In this document: piece by piece, positions 1 through 9,588 of the stretch | How positions within the stretch are numbered: position 1 is the stretch's first letter | Layout of the letters: every line of letters starts with the position of its first letter | From: Streptomyces caniscabiei | GTDB taxonomy: Bacteria > Actinomycetota > Actinomycetes > Streptomycetales > Streptomycetaceae | Length of the DNA stretch: 64,000 nt | Direction: 5' to 3' | Assembly (NCBI RefSeq): GCF_014930365.1 | Contig: NZ_JABXWI010000021.1 | Location: 1 to 64,000, forward strand | Position numbers and translations under genes: made by a program | The notes under the pieces: model-generated | What the model was told of the DNA's origin: nothing | The model's input: only the letters and a program-made list of their open reading frames with translations | Databases searched by the model: none

Positions 1-99
1 GCACACCTCCTCGAACGCCGCCGCGAACACCGGGTACGCCTCGTACAGGTCACGCCCCATACCGACCCGCTGCGCCCCCTGACCCGAGAACACCACCGC
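1..99 (-). repeat. Segment identical to 14305-14403 (AT6 = AT3)
   Basis: All 99 bases from the left edge to position 99 are identical to 14305-14403, both coding the start of an AT domain (GQGAQRVGMGRDLYEAYPVF). Identity ends at position 100. The repeat probably continues left of the window. Confidence 0.95.
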
Positions 100-3000
100 G
101 AGCCCTCCGGCCGATGGTTCGTCGGTGACGGTGGCGCCGTTTTCCGCGAGGCCGGTGAGGGCCTGGTGGAGCTGGGTCCGGTCGGCGGCGGTCAGGACGG
201 TGGTGCGGGGCAGGACGGCCCGGGTGGTGGCGAGGGAGAGGGCCAGGTCGGGCAGCCGGATGTCGGGGTGGTCGGCCAGGAAGGCGGCGTACCGGGCGGC
301 CTGGGCCCGTAGGGCCATGTCATCCCGGGCGGACACGACGAGCGGGACGACAGCCCGGGACGGTGTCGCGGATTGCTCCTCCGGTAGTTCCTCCAGTTCC
401 TCGGGCTGTTCGAGGATGACGTGGGCGTTGGTGCCGCTGATCCCGAACGACGAGACGCCGGCCCGGCGCGGGCGGCCCTGCCCCGGCCAGTCCCGGGCCT
501 CCGTCAGCAGCTCCACCGCGCCGGCGGACCAGTCGACCTCGGGGGTGGGTTCGTCCACGTGCAGGGTGCGCGGCAGGACGCCGTGCCGCAGTGCCAGGAC
601 CGTCTTGATGACGCCGCCGACGCCGGCCGCGGCTTGGGTGTGGCCGATGTTCGACTTCAAGGAGCCCAGGTACAGGGGCCGTTCACGGTCCTGGCCGTAG
701 GCCGCCAGCAGGGCCTGCGCCTCGATCGGATCGCCGAGCCGGGTGCCTGTGCCGTGTGCCTCGACCGCGTCCACGTCGGACGGTGACAGCCCCGCGACCG
801 CCAACGCGTCCCGGATGACCCGCTGTTGGGACGGCCCGTTCGGCGCCGTCAGACCGTTCGACGCACCGTCCTGATTCACCGCCGAACCCCGCACCACAGC
901 CCACACCGGATGACCATTGCGGCGGGCGTCCGACAACCGCTCGACCACCAGCACTCCCACCCCCTCCGCGAGGGCGAAGCCGTCGGCCGCCGCGGCGAAG
1001 GACTTGCTGCGGCCGTCGCGCGCGAGGGCCTGCTGGCGGCTGAAGCCGATGAAGGAGGCGGGCTCGGACATCACGGTGGCCCCGCCGGCGAGGGCCAGGT
1101 CGCACTCCCCCGCCCGCAGCGCTTGGACGGCCAGGTGCAGGGCCACCAGGGAGGAGGAGCAGGCCGTGTCGACCGTGACCGCCGGGCCCTCCAGGCCCAG
1201 GGTGTACGCGATTCGGCCGGAGGCGACACTGGCCGCGGCGCCGGTGGCGAAGTAGCCCTCGACGTCGGTGGCCGCGTCCAGCAGCCGCGCGGTGTGCCCC
1301 TGTTCGCTGATGCCCACGTAGACGCCCGTACGGCTGCCGCGCAGGGTCGACGGGTCGATGGCGGCGCGTTCCAGTGCTTCCCAGGAGGTCTCCAGGAGGA
1401 GTCGCTGCTGGGGGTCCATCGCGGGCGCCTCACGCGGTGAGATGGTGAAGAACGCCGGGTCGAACAGGGCGGCGTCGCCGAGGAAGCCGCCGCGGTCGAC
1501 GTAGCTGGACTCGGGGGTGGTCTCGTCGGGGTCGTGGAGGCGGTGCAGGGGCCAGCCCCGGTCCGTGGGGAAGGGGCCGGTGAGGTCCGCCTCCTCGGCG
1601 AGGGCCCGCCACAGGTCCTCGGGGGTGCCGATGCCTCCGGGGAAGCGGCAGCCCATGGCGACGATCACCACGGGGTCGTCGCGGTCGGCGGCGGCCCTGA
1701 CGACCACGGGCGCCGCACGCTCCTGCCCGCCGAACAGCTTCTCCCCGAGGAACACGGCGAGGGCGGTCACGGTGGGGTGGTCGAAGACGAGGGTGCTGTG
1801 CAGCCGGACGCCGGTGGCGGTGGCGAGCCGGTTGCGCAGGTCGACGGCGGTGAGCGAGTCGAAGCCCAGCTCCTTGAGGGCGCGCCCGGGATCCACGGCG
1901 CCGGGGTCCGGGTGGCCGAGGACGGCGGCGGCATGGTCGCGGACCAGGTCGCGCAGGGCGCGGGTGCGGGCGGGTCCGTCGAGGGCGGTGAGGCGGCGGG
2001 CGAGGTCCGAGGCAGGGGCGCCGCCCGTGGCCTCCTCGGACGGGGTGGCGGGCCGCGCCTCCGGGATACCGTCCAGCAGACGGCTGGGCCGGCCGCTGGT
2101 GAAGACCTCCGCGAACCGCTCCCACTCGACGTCGGCCAGGATCACCGACGTCTCGCCGTCGGCGAGGACGGTCCGCAGACCGGAGAGCGCCGTGTCCGGG
2201 TCGATGACCGGCAGGCCGGTGGCGCGCAGCTGGTCGTAGATGGTGTCGGAGACCATGCCGCCGCCCGACCACGGCCCCCAGGCGACCGAAAGGGTCGGGA
2301 CTCCGTCGGCGCTGCGCCGCTCGGCACGGGCGTCGAGGACCGCGTTGCCGGCCGCGTAGACGGCGTGGTCGCCGGCCCCCCAGACGGCCGTGATGGAGGA
2401 GAAGTAGACGACCGCGTCCAACTGGGCGGGATCCAGGACGGCTTCGAGGTTCTCGATGCCCGCGACCTTGGCGCCCAGGACGGTGACCAGGTCGGCGAAC
2501 GGGGCCCGCGCGACGGGCCCGAGCACGCCCACGCCCGCCGCGTGCACGACGGCCCGGACCTGTTCGCCGTCTCGTTCGACGTCGGCGAGGGCGGCGGTCA
2601 GGGCGGCCCGGTCCATGGTGTCGCAGGCGAGGAGGGTGACCCGTACGCCGGCCTCCCGCAGTTCGGTGCGCAGGGCGTCGGCACCGGGCGCGTCGGCGCC
2701 CCTCCGGCTGAGCAGCACGAGGTGCTCGGCGCCGTCGCGGGCCAGCCGGCGGGCGACGTGCGCTCCGAGAGCGCCGGTACCGCCGGTGATCAGCACCGTG
2801 CCGCGCGGGGTCCAGCCGGCGTTCCCGTTCGCCGGGCCGGTGGTGCGGACCAGGCGGCGGGCGTAGGTGCCGGAAGCCCGCACAGCTACCTGGTCCTCAC
2901 CACCGGTCGCGGCGAGGACGGCGATGAACCGGTCCGTGACGGCGGGGTCGACGACGTCCGGGAGGTCGACGAGACCGCCCCAGTACTGCGGCAGTTCGAC

Positions 3001-6000
3001 GGCGGCGGATCGGCCCAGCGCCCACACGGCGGCCTGCGCGGGGTCGGTGGGCCCGGCGTCGTCGGCGGTGCCGACGGCGCCCCGGGTCAGACACCACAGC
3101 GGCACGGGTGTGCCCGTCGCGACCAGGGCCTGGAACAGGGTGAGGGTGGTGGCGAGGCCGGTGGGCACGACGGGGCCGTCCGGGTGCGGCGTGGAGTCGG
3201 TCCCGGTGAGGGTCACCGCGCCCGTCGGCCCGATCTCGCGGACGCGAGCGGCGAGGCTGTCCACGTCGTCGTCGGTCGTCACGGTCAGCATCACCGCGTG
3301 CTCGGCACGCTCCCGTACGGCCTCGGCCGCCGCGACGAGCGCGGGGTCGTCCCGCCATGCCTCCGGCAGAGCGATCAGCCAGGTGCCGGGCAGGACTTCG
3401 GGGGTCGTGCCCGCATCCATCGGGCGCCAGTCGACGGCATACCGCCACGCGTCGACCGTGCCGCGCTCCCGCCGGTCACGGCGCCAGGAGGAGAGCGCGG
3501 GCAGGACGGTACGGAGGGCGGGTTCGTCGGCGGGCAGGTCCAGGGTGGCGGCGAGGGCGGTGGCGTCCTGTTCCTCGACGGCCTGCCAGAACTCCTCGTG
3601 GGCGGGGTCGGCCACGGGTCCGCTCGGCAGCGTCCGCGGCCAGTGGCGGCGGCGCTGGAAGGCGTACGTCGGCAGCTCGACCGGGGGCTCGGACGGCGTG
3701 GGGGTGTGGTCGGCGTAGGCCGGCGTCCAGTCCACGTGTACGCCGCCGACGGCGAGTTCGGCGAGGGAGGCGAACATGCGGGCGAGGCCTCCGTCGCCCC
3801 GGCGCAGGGTGCCGACGACGAGCGGCTCGGCCTCCGTCCGCTCGACGGTCTCCGTGAGGGGGGCCGTGAGGACCGGGTGGGGGCTGATCTCGACGAAGAC
3901 GCGATGACCGGCCTCGACCAGCCCCGCCACCGTGTCGTCGAGGCGCACCGTGGAACGCAGGTTGCGGTACCAGTACTCCGCGTCCAGGCCGGTCGTGTCG
4001 AACCGGTCGGCGGTGACGGTGGAGAAGAACGGGGTCCGGGACTCGGTCGGAGTCACCTCGTCGAGAAGGGTGCGGAGTTCGCCGTGGAGCCGCTCGACGT
4101 GGGCCGTGTGCGAGGCGTAGTCGACCTCGATCCGCCTGGCCCGCGCCCCGCGCGCCTCCGCCTCGGCGATCACCTCGTCCAAGCCCACCGGACTCCCCGC
4201 CACCACCACCGAGGACGGACCGTTGACCGCCGCCACCTCCACCCGCCCATCGACCAGCGGAGACCACCCCCGTACCTCGTCGACCGGCAACCGCACCGAC
4301 GCCATACCCCCCTGACCGGACAAGGCAAGGATCGCCCGCGAACGCAGGGCCACCACCCGGGCACCGTCCTCCAGGGACAGGGCTCCGGCGACCACCGCCG
4401 CCGCGATCTCCCCCTGCGAGTGCCCGACCACCGCCGCCGGCTCCACCCCGTACGACCGCCACACCTCCGCAAGCGACACCATCACCGCCCACAACACGGG
4501 CTGCACCACATCCACCCGCGCCAACTCACCCTCATCAGAAAGGACTTCGGACAGCGACCAGTCCACGAACACCGACAAGGCCCGCTCGCACTCGGCCATC
4601 CGGGCGGCGAACACCGGCGAGGCCTCCAGCAACTCCACCGCCATACCGGCCCACTGCGACCCCTGCCCCGGAAACACGAACACCGGGCCACGGCCGGTCG
4701 GCGCCGCCGTGCCGGTGATGACCTTCGGGGCGGTGGCCGTGCCGTCGGCGAGGGCGCGCACCCCGGTCAGCAGGTCGGCGCGGTCGGTGCCGAGGACGAC
4801 GGCACGGTGTTCGAAGAGCGAACGGCTGCGGAGCAGGGCGCTGCCGAGGGCGGCCGGCGTGGCGTCGGCACCGTCGTCTCGGTCGAGGTGGGCCGCGAGG
4901 CGGGCGGCCTGGGCGCGCAGGGCGTCCGGGGTGCGGGCGGAGAGGAGCCAGGGGCGCACGCGACGGTGGCCGCCGCCCTGGTCTGCGGGAACGGGCTCGA
5001 CCGGGTCACGTCCGACGAGGGCCTGGTCGACGGGAGAGTGTTCGAGGATGACGTGGGCGTTGGTGCCGCTCATCCCGAACGATGACACACCGGCCCGGCG
5101 GGGGCGTCCGGTCTCCGGCCACGGCACGGCGTCCGTCAGGAGTCGTACGGTGTCGGTGGACCAGTCGACCTGCCGGGTCGGTTCGTCGATGTGCAGCGTG
5201 CGCGGCAGCAGACCCTCGCGCAGCGCCATGACGGTCTTGATCACGCCGCCGACGCCGGCCGCCGCCATGCTGTGGCCGATGTTGGACTTCAACGAGCCCA
5301 GCCAGAGCGGCCGTTCACGTTCCCGTTCCTGTCCGTACGTCGCCAGCACGGCCTGCGTCTCGATGGGGTCCCCCAGCCGGGTCCCCGTCCCATGGGCCTC
5401 CACCGCGTCCACCTCCGACGGCGAGAGTCCCGCGCTCGCCAACGCGTCCCGGATCACCCGTTGTTGGGATGGGCCGTTCGGTGCCGTGAGGCCGTTGGAC
5501 GCACCGTCCTGGTTCACGGCCGAGCCCCGCACCACGGCCAGCACCCGGCGGCCGTGGCGGCGGGCGTCGGACAGCCGCTCCAGGACGAGGACACCCGCGC
5601 CCTCGGCCCAACCGGTGCCGTCCGCCGACTCCGCGAACGCCTTGCACCGGCCATCGGAGGCGAGACCTCCCTGCCGGGCGAACTCCAGGAAACCGCCGAG
5701 GGTGTTCATGACGGTGACGCCGCCCGCGAGGGCGAGGTCGCACTCGCCCGCCCGCAGCGCCTGTCCCGCCAGGTGCAGGGCGACGAGCGAGGAGGAGCAG
5801 GCGGTGTCGACGGTGACCGCCGGGCCCTCCAGTCCGAGGACGTAGGACACCCGGCCGGAGACGACGCTGCCCGCCGTGCCGGTCATGACATGACCCTCGG
5901 TCTCGCGCGTGGAGGCGAGCACGCCGGCGTAGTCGGACCCGGCGATGCCGGCGAAGACGCCGGTACGGCTGCCGCGCAGGGACACCGGGTCGATGCCGGT

Positions 6001-9000
6001 CCGTTCGAGGGCTTCCCAGGAGGTCTCCAGGAGCAGCCGCTGCTGCGGGTCCATCGCCAGGGCCTCGCGCGGCGAGATGCCGAAGAAGTCGGCGTCGAAC
6101 TCGGCGGCGTCGTGCAGGAATCCGCCGGTGGTGGGGGTGCCGCCGTCGATCCGGCGGAGCGCGGTGGGGTCCCAGCCCCGGTCCCGGGGGAAGGCGGTGA
6201 CGGCGTCCCGGCCTTCGGCGACCAGGTGCCACAGCTCCTCGGGCGTGGTGACCCCGCCGGGGTAGCGGCAGGCCATGCCGACGACGGCGAGGGGTTCGTC
6301 CATGACGGCACGCCTGCGGACGGCGGCCGACCGGCCGGTGTGCTCGCCGTTGAGGTGGGCGACGACCGCTTCCGGGGTGGGATGGTCGAAGACCAGGGTC
6401 GTGGGCAGCGGCAGCCCGGTCTCCTCGGCGAGCCGGTCGCGGAACCGGACGGCGGAGAGCGAGTCGAAGCCGAGATCCTTGAAGGGGCGGTCCGGCGGGA
6501 CGGCGCCGAGGGTGGGATGGCCGAGGACGGCGGCGGCGACGGCACGGACCAGGTCCACGTCGAAGGCGCGGCCACGCGCGGACGGTTCGGCCCCGGTGAC
6601 GGCGGGCGGCGGGGCGGCCAGCAGGGGGGCGCCGGTTCCGGCGATGGCGGGCAGCCAGAAGCGGGTGCGCTGGAAGGGGTACGTCGGCAGGTCCGCGAGG
6701 GTGTCCTCGGGCCCGCCCTGGCCCGTGCTCCCCCCGGTTCCCAGGACGGCCGACCAGTCCACGCCGACGCCTCGGACGTGCAGTTCCCCGAGGGCGGTCA
6801 GCAGGGCGGTGGGTTCGTGGTGACCGTGCGGGAGGGAGGGGACGAAGGCGGCGGTGCCGTCGGGCAGGCAGTCGCGGGCCAGCACGCTCAGGGCGCCGCC
6901 CGGGCCGAGTTCCAGGCAGGCGGTGGTGCCGAGTTCGCCGAGCAGGCGGACACCGTCGTGGAAACGGACGGTTTCTCGGACGTGCCGCACCCAGTAGTCG
7001 GGCGAGCGGAGTTGTTCCTCGGTGGCGAGGAGGCCGGTGACGTTGGAGACGAGGGGGATGCGCGGCGCGTGGAAGGTGAGCCCTTCGGCCACCGCGCGGA
7101 ACCGGTCGAGCATGGGTTCCATCAGCGGGGAGTGGAAGGCGTGGCTGACCTTCAGGCGGCGGGTCCGCAGCCCTCGTTCGGCGCAGAGGGCCGCCGTGGC
7201 GTCGACGGCGTCGGCGGGGCCCGACAGCACGGTGGCGCGGGGCCCGTTGACGGCCGCCACAGTGAGCCGGCCGGTGGCGTCTGCGGCGTCGAGGAGGGCG
7301 GGTACGTCGGTCTCGGCGATCTCGACGGCGAGCATCGCGCCGCCTTCGGGGAGACTGTCCATGAGGGTGGCGCGGGCGGCCACCAGCGTGCAGGCGTCGT
7401 CGAGGGAGAGCACTCCGGCGGCGTGTGCGGCGGCCAGTTCGCCGATGGAGTGGCCGAGCAGATGGTCGGGGGCCAGTCCCCAGTGTTCGAGGAGCCGGAA
7501 GAGGGCCACCTCGAAGGCGAACAGGGCGGTCTGGGTGTAGGCGGTCCGTCCGAGCAGTTCCTCGGAGGCGAGGGCGTCGGTGAGCGGCCGGCCCAGTCGG
7601 GGGTCGATCCGGGCGCACACGGCGTCGAAGGCCTCGGTGAACACCGGGTGGGCGGCGTACAGTTCGCGGCCCATGCCGACGCGTTGGGCGCCCTGGCCGG
7701 TGAAGAGGAAGGCCAGGGGCCCGGCCCCGGCCGCCGCGCCGCGCACCACGCGCGCGTCGGGAGTGCCCTGGGCGAGGGCGTCGAGGGCCGCCGGCAGATC
7801 CGTACGGTCCGCGCCGACCACGACGGCCCGGTGGGTGAACCGGGGACGGCGGGCGGCGAGGGCCCGGGCCACGGCGCGTGGCGCGGGGGCCGCGCCTCGG
7901 GGGGCGGAGCCGTCGGCGTCCGACGTGGAGATCGACACCCCGGCAGCGTCGTCGACCTGGCCGTCGTGGTCGGCGTGGTCGGCGTGGTCGGCGTGGTCGA
8001 CAGGAGTGGCGTTCCCGGCGTGACCGATGTGGTCCTGAAGTCGGGCGGCCTGCTCCCGTAGTGCTTCGGGCGTGCGGGCGGAGAGGAGCAGCGCCACCGG
8101 AGCGTTTCCGCCCGGCTCCTCGGACCGGGCGTCGACCGTGGTCTCCCGGACAGGGGCCTGTTGGACAGGCCCCTCTCCGACAGGGGCCTCTCCCACAGGG
8201 GCCTGCTCCAGCACGACATGGGCGTTCGTGCCGCTGATCCCGAACGACGACACGCCCGCCCGGCGCGGACGGCCCGTGTCCGGCCATGCGCGGGCCTCCG
8301 TCAGCAGCTCCACCGAGCCCGCCGACCAGTCCACCTCGGCCGTGGGCGCGTCCACGTGCAGGGTGCGCGGCAGTACCCCGTGCCGTATCGCCAGCACCGT
8401 CTTGATCACACCGCCGAGCCCGGACACCGCCTGCGCGTGACCGATGTTCGACTTCAACGACCCCAGATACAGCGGCAGTTCACGCTCCTGCCCGTACGTC
8501 GCGAGCAGGGCCTGCGCCTCCACCGGGTCGCCGAGGCGGGTGCCGGTGCCGTGGGCCTCGACGGCGTCGACCTGGGCGGGGCTGAGCCCGGCGTCGGTGA
8601 GGGCGGCGCGGATGACGCGTTGCTGGGAAGGGCCGTTGGGTGCGGTGAGGCCGTTGGAGGCACCGTCCTGGTTGACCGCCGAACCCCGGACGACCGCCAG
8701 CACCTGGTGCCCGGCGCGCAGGGCGTCGGAAAGTCGCTCCAGGACCAGGACGCCCGCGCCCTCGGCCCATCCGGTGCCGTCCGCCGCATCGGAGAAGGCC
8801 TTGCAGCGGCCGTCCCCGGCGAGGCCCCCTTGCAGCAGGAACTCCTCGTACAGCCCTGGCCTGGCCATCACGGTGGCGCCGCCGACCAGAGCGAAGGAGC
8901 ACTCGCGGGCGCGGAGGGCACGGATCGCCAGGTGGAGCGCGACCAGGGAGGAGGAGCAGGCGGTGTCGACGGTGAGCGCCGGGCCCTCCAGTCCGTAGAA

Positions 9001-9552
9001 GTAGGCGAGCCGGCCGGAGGCGATGCTGCTGGTGGTGCCGGTGAGGATGTGCCCTCGGACCTCGCGGAGGGCATCGTCGTCCTCAGGGCCGTACTTCTGG
9101 TCCGTCATGCCGACGAAGACGCCCCCGTCGGAGCCCTTGAGGTCGTCCGGGTCGAGCCCGGAGCGCTCGATCGCCTCCCAGGAGGTCTCCAGCAGGAGCC
9201 GCTGCTGCGGGTCCATGGCGAGGGCCTCGCGCGGGGAGACTCCGAAGAACTCGGCGTCGAAGTCGCCCGCGCCGTACAGGAATCCGCCTTCGAGTCGGGC
9301 TCCGGCGTCGGCCAGGCCGTCGGTGCGCCAGCCCCGGTCGGCCGGGAAGGCGCCGATGGCGTCCCGGCCCTCGGCGACCAGGTGCCACAGCTCCTCGGGC
9401 GTGGTGACCCCGCCGGGGAAACGGCAGGCCATCGCCACGATCGCCACCGGTTCCCGTCGGCTCGCCTCCAGTTCGCGGAGCCTGCCTCGGGTGCGCTGGA
9501 GGTCGGCGGTCACCCGCTTGAGGTAGTCAACAACCTTGTCGTCGTTCGCCAC
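1..9552 (-). CDS. Type I modular PKS, modules 4-5 and start of module 6 (3' end outside window)
   Basis: The frame is open from a GTG at 9552 (GGAG about 6 nt upstream) to the left edge, giving 3184 codons with no stop. Approximate domain order: N-terminal docking coil (DDKVVDYLKRVTADL, 5-30); KS4 (35-450, DTACSSS); AT4 (594-950, GHSIGELAAAHAAG and HAFHS, malonyl type); ACP4 (about 998-1060, LGFDS). AT4 and ACP4 are separated by only a short linker, so module 4 has no KR and should leave a beta-ketone. Next come KS5 (1085-1505), AT5 (1620-1920, GHSQGEIAAAVVAG and YASHT, methylmalonyl type), KR5 (about 2250-2430, VWGAGDHAVYAAGN) and ACP5 (2525-2600). KR5 has the A-type Trp plus His and no LDD motif, so it is predicted A2. 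KS6 (2618-3055) has an unusual GFALAEG in place of the GTGWxEG seen in sister KSs. AT6 begins about residue 3148 and is cut; its 99 visible bases equal those of the malonyl AT3. Last visible gene of the minus-strand run. Confidence 0.95.
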   Translation of the reverse strand, partial: MANDDKVVDYLKRVTADLQRTRGRLRELEASRREPVAIVAMACRFPGGVTTPEELWHLVAEGRDAIGAFPADRGWRTDGLADAGARLEGGFLYGAGDFDAEFFGVSPREALAMDPQQRLLLETSWEAIERSGLDPDDLKGSDGGVFVGMTDQKYGPEDDDALREVRGHILTGTTSSIASGRLAYFYGLEGPALTVDTACSSSLVALHLAIRALRARECSFALVGGATVMARPGLYEEFLLQGGLAGDGRCKAFSDAADGTGWAEGAGVLVLERLSDALRAGHQVLAVVRGSAVNQDGASNGLTAPNGPSQQRVIRAALTDAGLSPAQVDAVEAHGTGTRLGDPVEAQALLATYGQERELPLYLGSLKSNIGHAQAVSGLGGVIKTVLAIRHGVLPRTLHVDAPTAEVDWSAGSVELLTEARAWPDTGRPRRAGVSSFGISGTNAHVVLEQAPVGEAPVGEGPVQQAPVRETTVDARSEEPGGNAPVALLLSARTPEALREQAARLQDHIGHAGNATPVDHADHADHADHDGQVDDAAGVSISTSDADGSAPRGAAPAPRAVARALAARRPRFTHRAVVVGADRTDLPAALDALAQGTPDARVVRGAAAGAGPLAFLFTGQGAQRVGMGRELYAAHPVFTEAFDAVCARIDPRLGRPLTDALASEELLGRTAYTQTALFAFEVALFRLLEHWGLAPDHLLGHSIGELAAAHAAGVLSLDDACTLVAARATLMDSLPEGGAMLAVEIAETDVPALLDAADATGRLTVAAVNGPRATVLSGPADAVDATAALCAERGLRTRRLKVSHAFHSPLMEPMLDRFRAVAEGLTFHAPRIPLVSNVTGLLATEEQLRSPDYWVRHVRETVRFHDGVRLLGELGTTACLELGPGGALSVLARDCLPDGTAAFVPSLPHGHHEPTALLTALGELHVRGVGVDWSAVLGTGGSTGQGGPEDTLADLPTYPFQRTRFWLPAIAGTGAPLLAAPPPAVTGAEPSARGRAFDVDLVRAVAAAVLGHPTLGAVPPDRPFKDLGFDSLSAVRFRDRLAEETGLPLPTTLVFDHPTPEAVVAHLNGEHTGRSAAVRRRAVMDEPLAVVGMACRYPGGVTTPEELWHLVAEGRDAVTAFPRDRGWDPTALRRIDGGTPTTGGFLHDAAEFDADFFGISPREALAMDPQQRLLLETSWEALERTGIDPVSLRGSRTGVFAGIAGSDYAGVLASTRETEGHVMTGTAGSVVSGRVSYVLGLEGPAVTVDTACSSSLVALHLAGQALRAGECDLALAGGVTVMNTLGGFLEFARQGGLASDGRCKAFAESADGTGWAEGAGVLVLERLSDARRHGRRVLAVVRGSAVNQDGASNGLTAPNGPSQQRVIRDALASAGLSPSEVDAVEAHGTGTRLGDPIETQAVLATYGQERERERPLWLGSLKSNIGHSMAAAGVGGVIKTVMALREGLLPRTLHIDEPTRQVDWSTDTVRLLTDAVPWPETGRPRRAGVSSFGMSGTNAHVILEHSPVDQALVGRDPVEPVPADQGGGHRRVRPWLLSARTPDALRAQAARLAAHLDRDDGADATPAALGSALLRSRSLFEHRAVVLGTDRADLLTGVRALADGTATAPKVITGTAAPTGRGPVFVFPGQGSQWAGMAVELLEASPVFAARMAECERALSVFVDWSLSEVLSDEGELARVDVVQPVLWAVMVSLAEVWRSYGVEPAAVVGHSQGEIAAAVVAGALSLEDGARVVALRSRAILALSGQGGMASVRLPVDEVRGWSPLVDGRVEVAAVNGPSSVVVAGSPVGLDEVIAEAEARGARARRIEVDYASHTAHVERLHGELRTLLDEVTPTESRTPFFSTVTADRFDTTGLDAEYWYRNLRSTVRLDDTVAGLVEAGHRVFVEISPHPVLTAPLTETVERTEAEPLVVGTLRRGDGGLARMFASLAELAVGGVHVDWTPAYADHTPTPSEPPVELPTYAFQRRRHWPRTLPSGPVADPAHEEFWQAVEEQDATALAATLDLPADEPALRTVLPALSSWRRDRRERGTVDAWRYAVDWRPMDAGTTPEVLPGTWLIALPEAWRDDPALVAAAEAVRERAEHAVMLTVTTDDDVDSLAARVREIGPTGAVTLTGTDSTPHPDGPVVPTGLATTLTLFQALVATGTPVPLWCLTRGAVGTADDAGPTDPAQAAVWALGRSAAVELPQYWGGLVDLPDVVDPAVTDRFIAVLAATGGEDQVAVRASGTYARRLVRTTGPANGNAGWTPRGTVLITGGTGALGAHVARRLARDGAEHLVLLSRRGADAPGADALRTELREAGVRVTLLACDTMDRAALTAALADVERDGEQVRAVVHAAGVGVLGPVARAPFADLVTVLGAKVAGIENLEAVLDPAQLDAVVYFSSITAVWGAGDHAVYAAGNAVLDARAERRSADGVPTLSVAWGPWSGGGMVSDTIYDQLRATGLPVIDPDTALSGLRTVLADGETSVILADVEWERFAEVFTSGRPSRLLDGIPEARPATPSEEATGGAPASDLARRLTALDGPARTRALRDLVRDHAAAVLGHPDPGAVDPGRALKELGFDSLTAVDLRNRLATATGVRLHSTLVFDHPTVTALAVFLGEKLFGGQERAAPVVVRAAADRDDPVVIVAMGCRFPGGIGTPEDLWRALAEEADLTGPFPTDRGWPLHRLHDPDETTPESSYVDRGGFLGDAALFDPAFFTISPREAPAMDPQQRLLLETSWEALERAAIDPSTLRGSRTGVYVGISEQGHTARLLDAATDVEGYFATGAAASVASGRIAYTLGLEGPAVTVDTACSSSLVALHLAVQALRAGECDLALAGGATVMSEPASFIGFSRQQALARDGRSKSFAAAADGFALAEGVGVLVVERLSDARRNGHPVWAVVRGSAVNQDGASNGLTAPNGPSQQRVIRDALAVAGLSPSDVDAVEAHGTGTRLGDPIEAQALLAAYGQDRERPLYLGSLKSNIGHTQAAAGVGGVIKTVLALRHGVLPRTLHVDEPTPEVDWSAGAVELLTEARDWPGQGRPRRAGVSSFGISGTNAHVILEQPEELEELPEEQSATPSRAVVPLVVSARDDMALRAQAARYAAFLADHPDIRLPDLALSLATTRAVLPRTTVLTAADRTQLHQALTGLAENGATVTDEPSAGGLAVVFSGQGAQRVGMGRDLYEAYPVFAAAFEEVC
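788..935 (-). repeat. KS segment repeated at about 15118-15266 (KS6 = KS3)
   Basis: About 148 bp nearly identical between KS6 and KS3, with a single mismatch seen (G at 856, A at 15187), including synonymous positions. Points to recent gene conversion or duplication. Confidence 0.85.
4435..4527 (-). repeat. AT segment repeated at about 43657-43750 (AT5 and AT of the 45619 PKS)
   Basis: About 93 bp with one mismatch seen (C at 4488, A at 43711), inside a longer region (about 4140-4690 versus 43370-43920) of very high similarity. Confidence 0.85.
7966..8001 (-). repeat. 9-bp tandem repeat in KS4-AT4 linker
   Basis: GTGGTCGGC repeated three times plus a partial copy; on the coding strand it encodes an Ala-Asp-His tripeptide repeat in the linker before AT4. 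Confidence 0.8.
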
Positions 9553-9588
9553 GGGTGCTCCGATTCGGCCGTACGTACGGGAAGGGGT

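Noticed and set aside
1534..5085. Long plus-strand open frame of about 1180 codons opposite modules 5-6
   Set aside because: Same antisense artefact; low-complexity Gly/Arg/Val translation with no recognisable family, opposite well-conserved AT and KR motifs.
7966..8001. Possible CRISPR-like direct repeats
   Set aside because: Repeats are 9-bp in-frame codon repeats without spacers, inside a PKS linker; no cas genes in the window.
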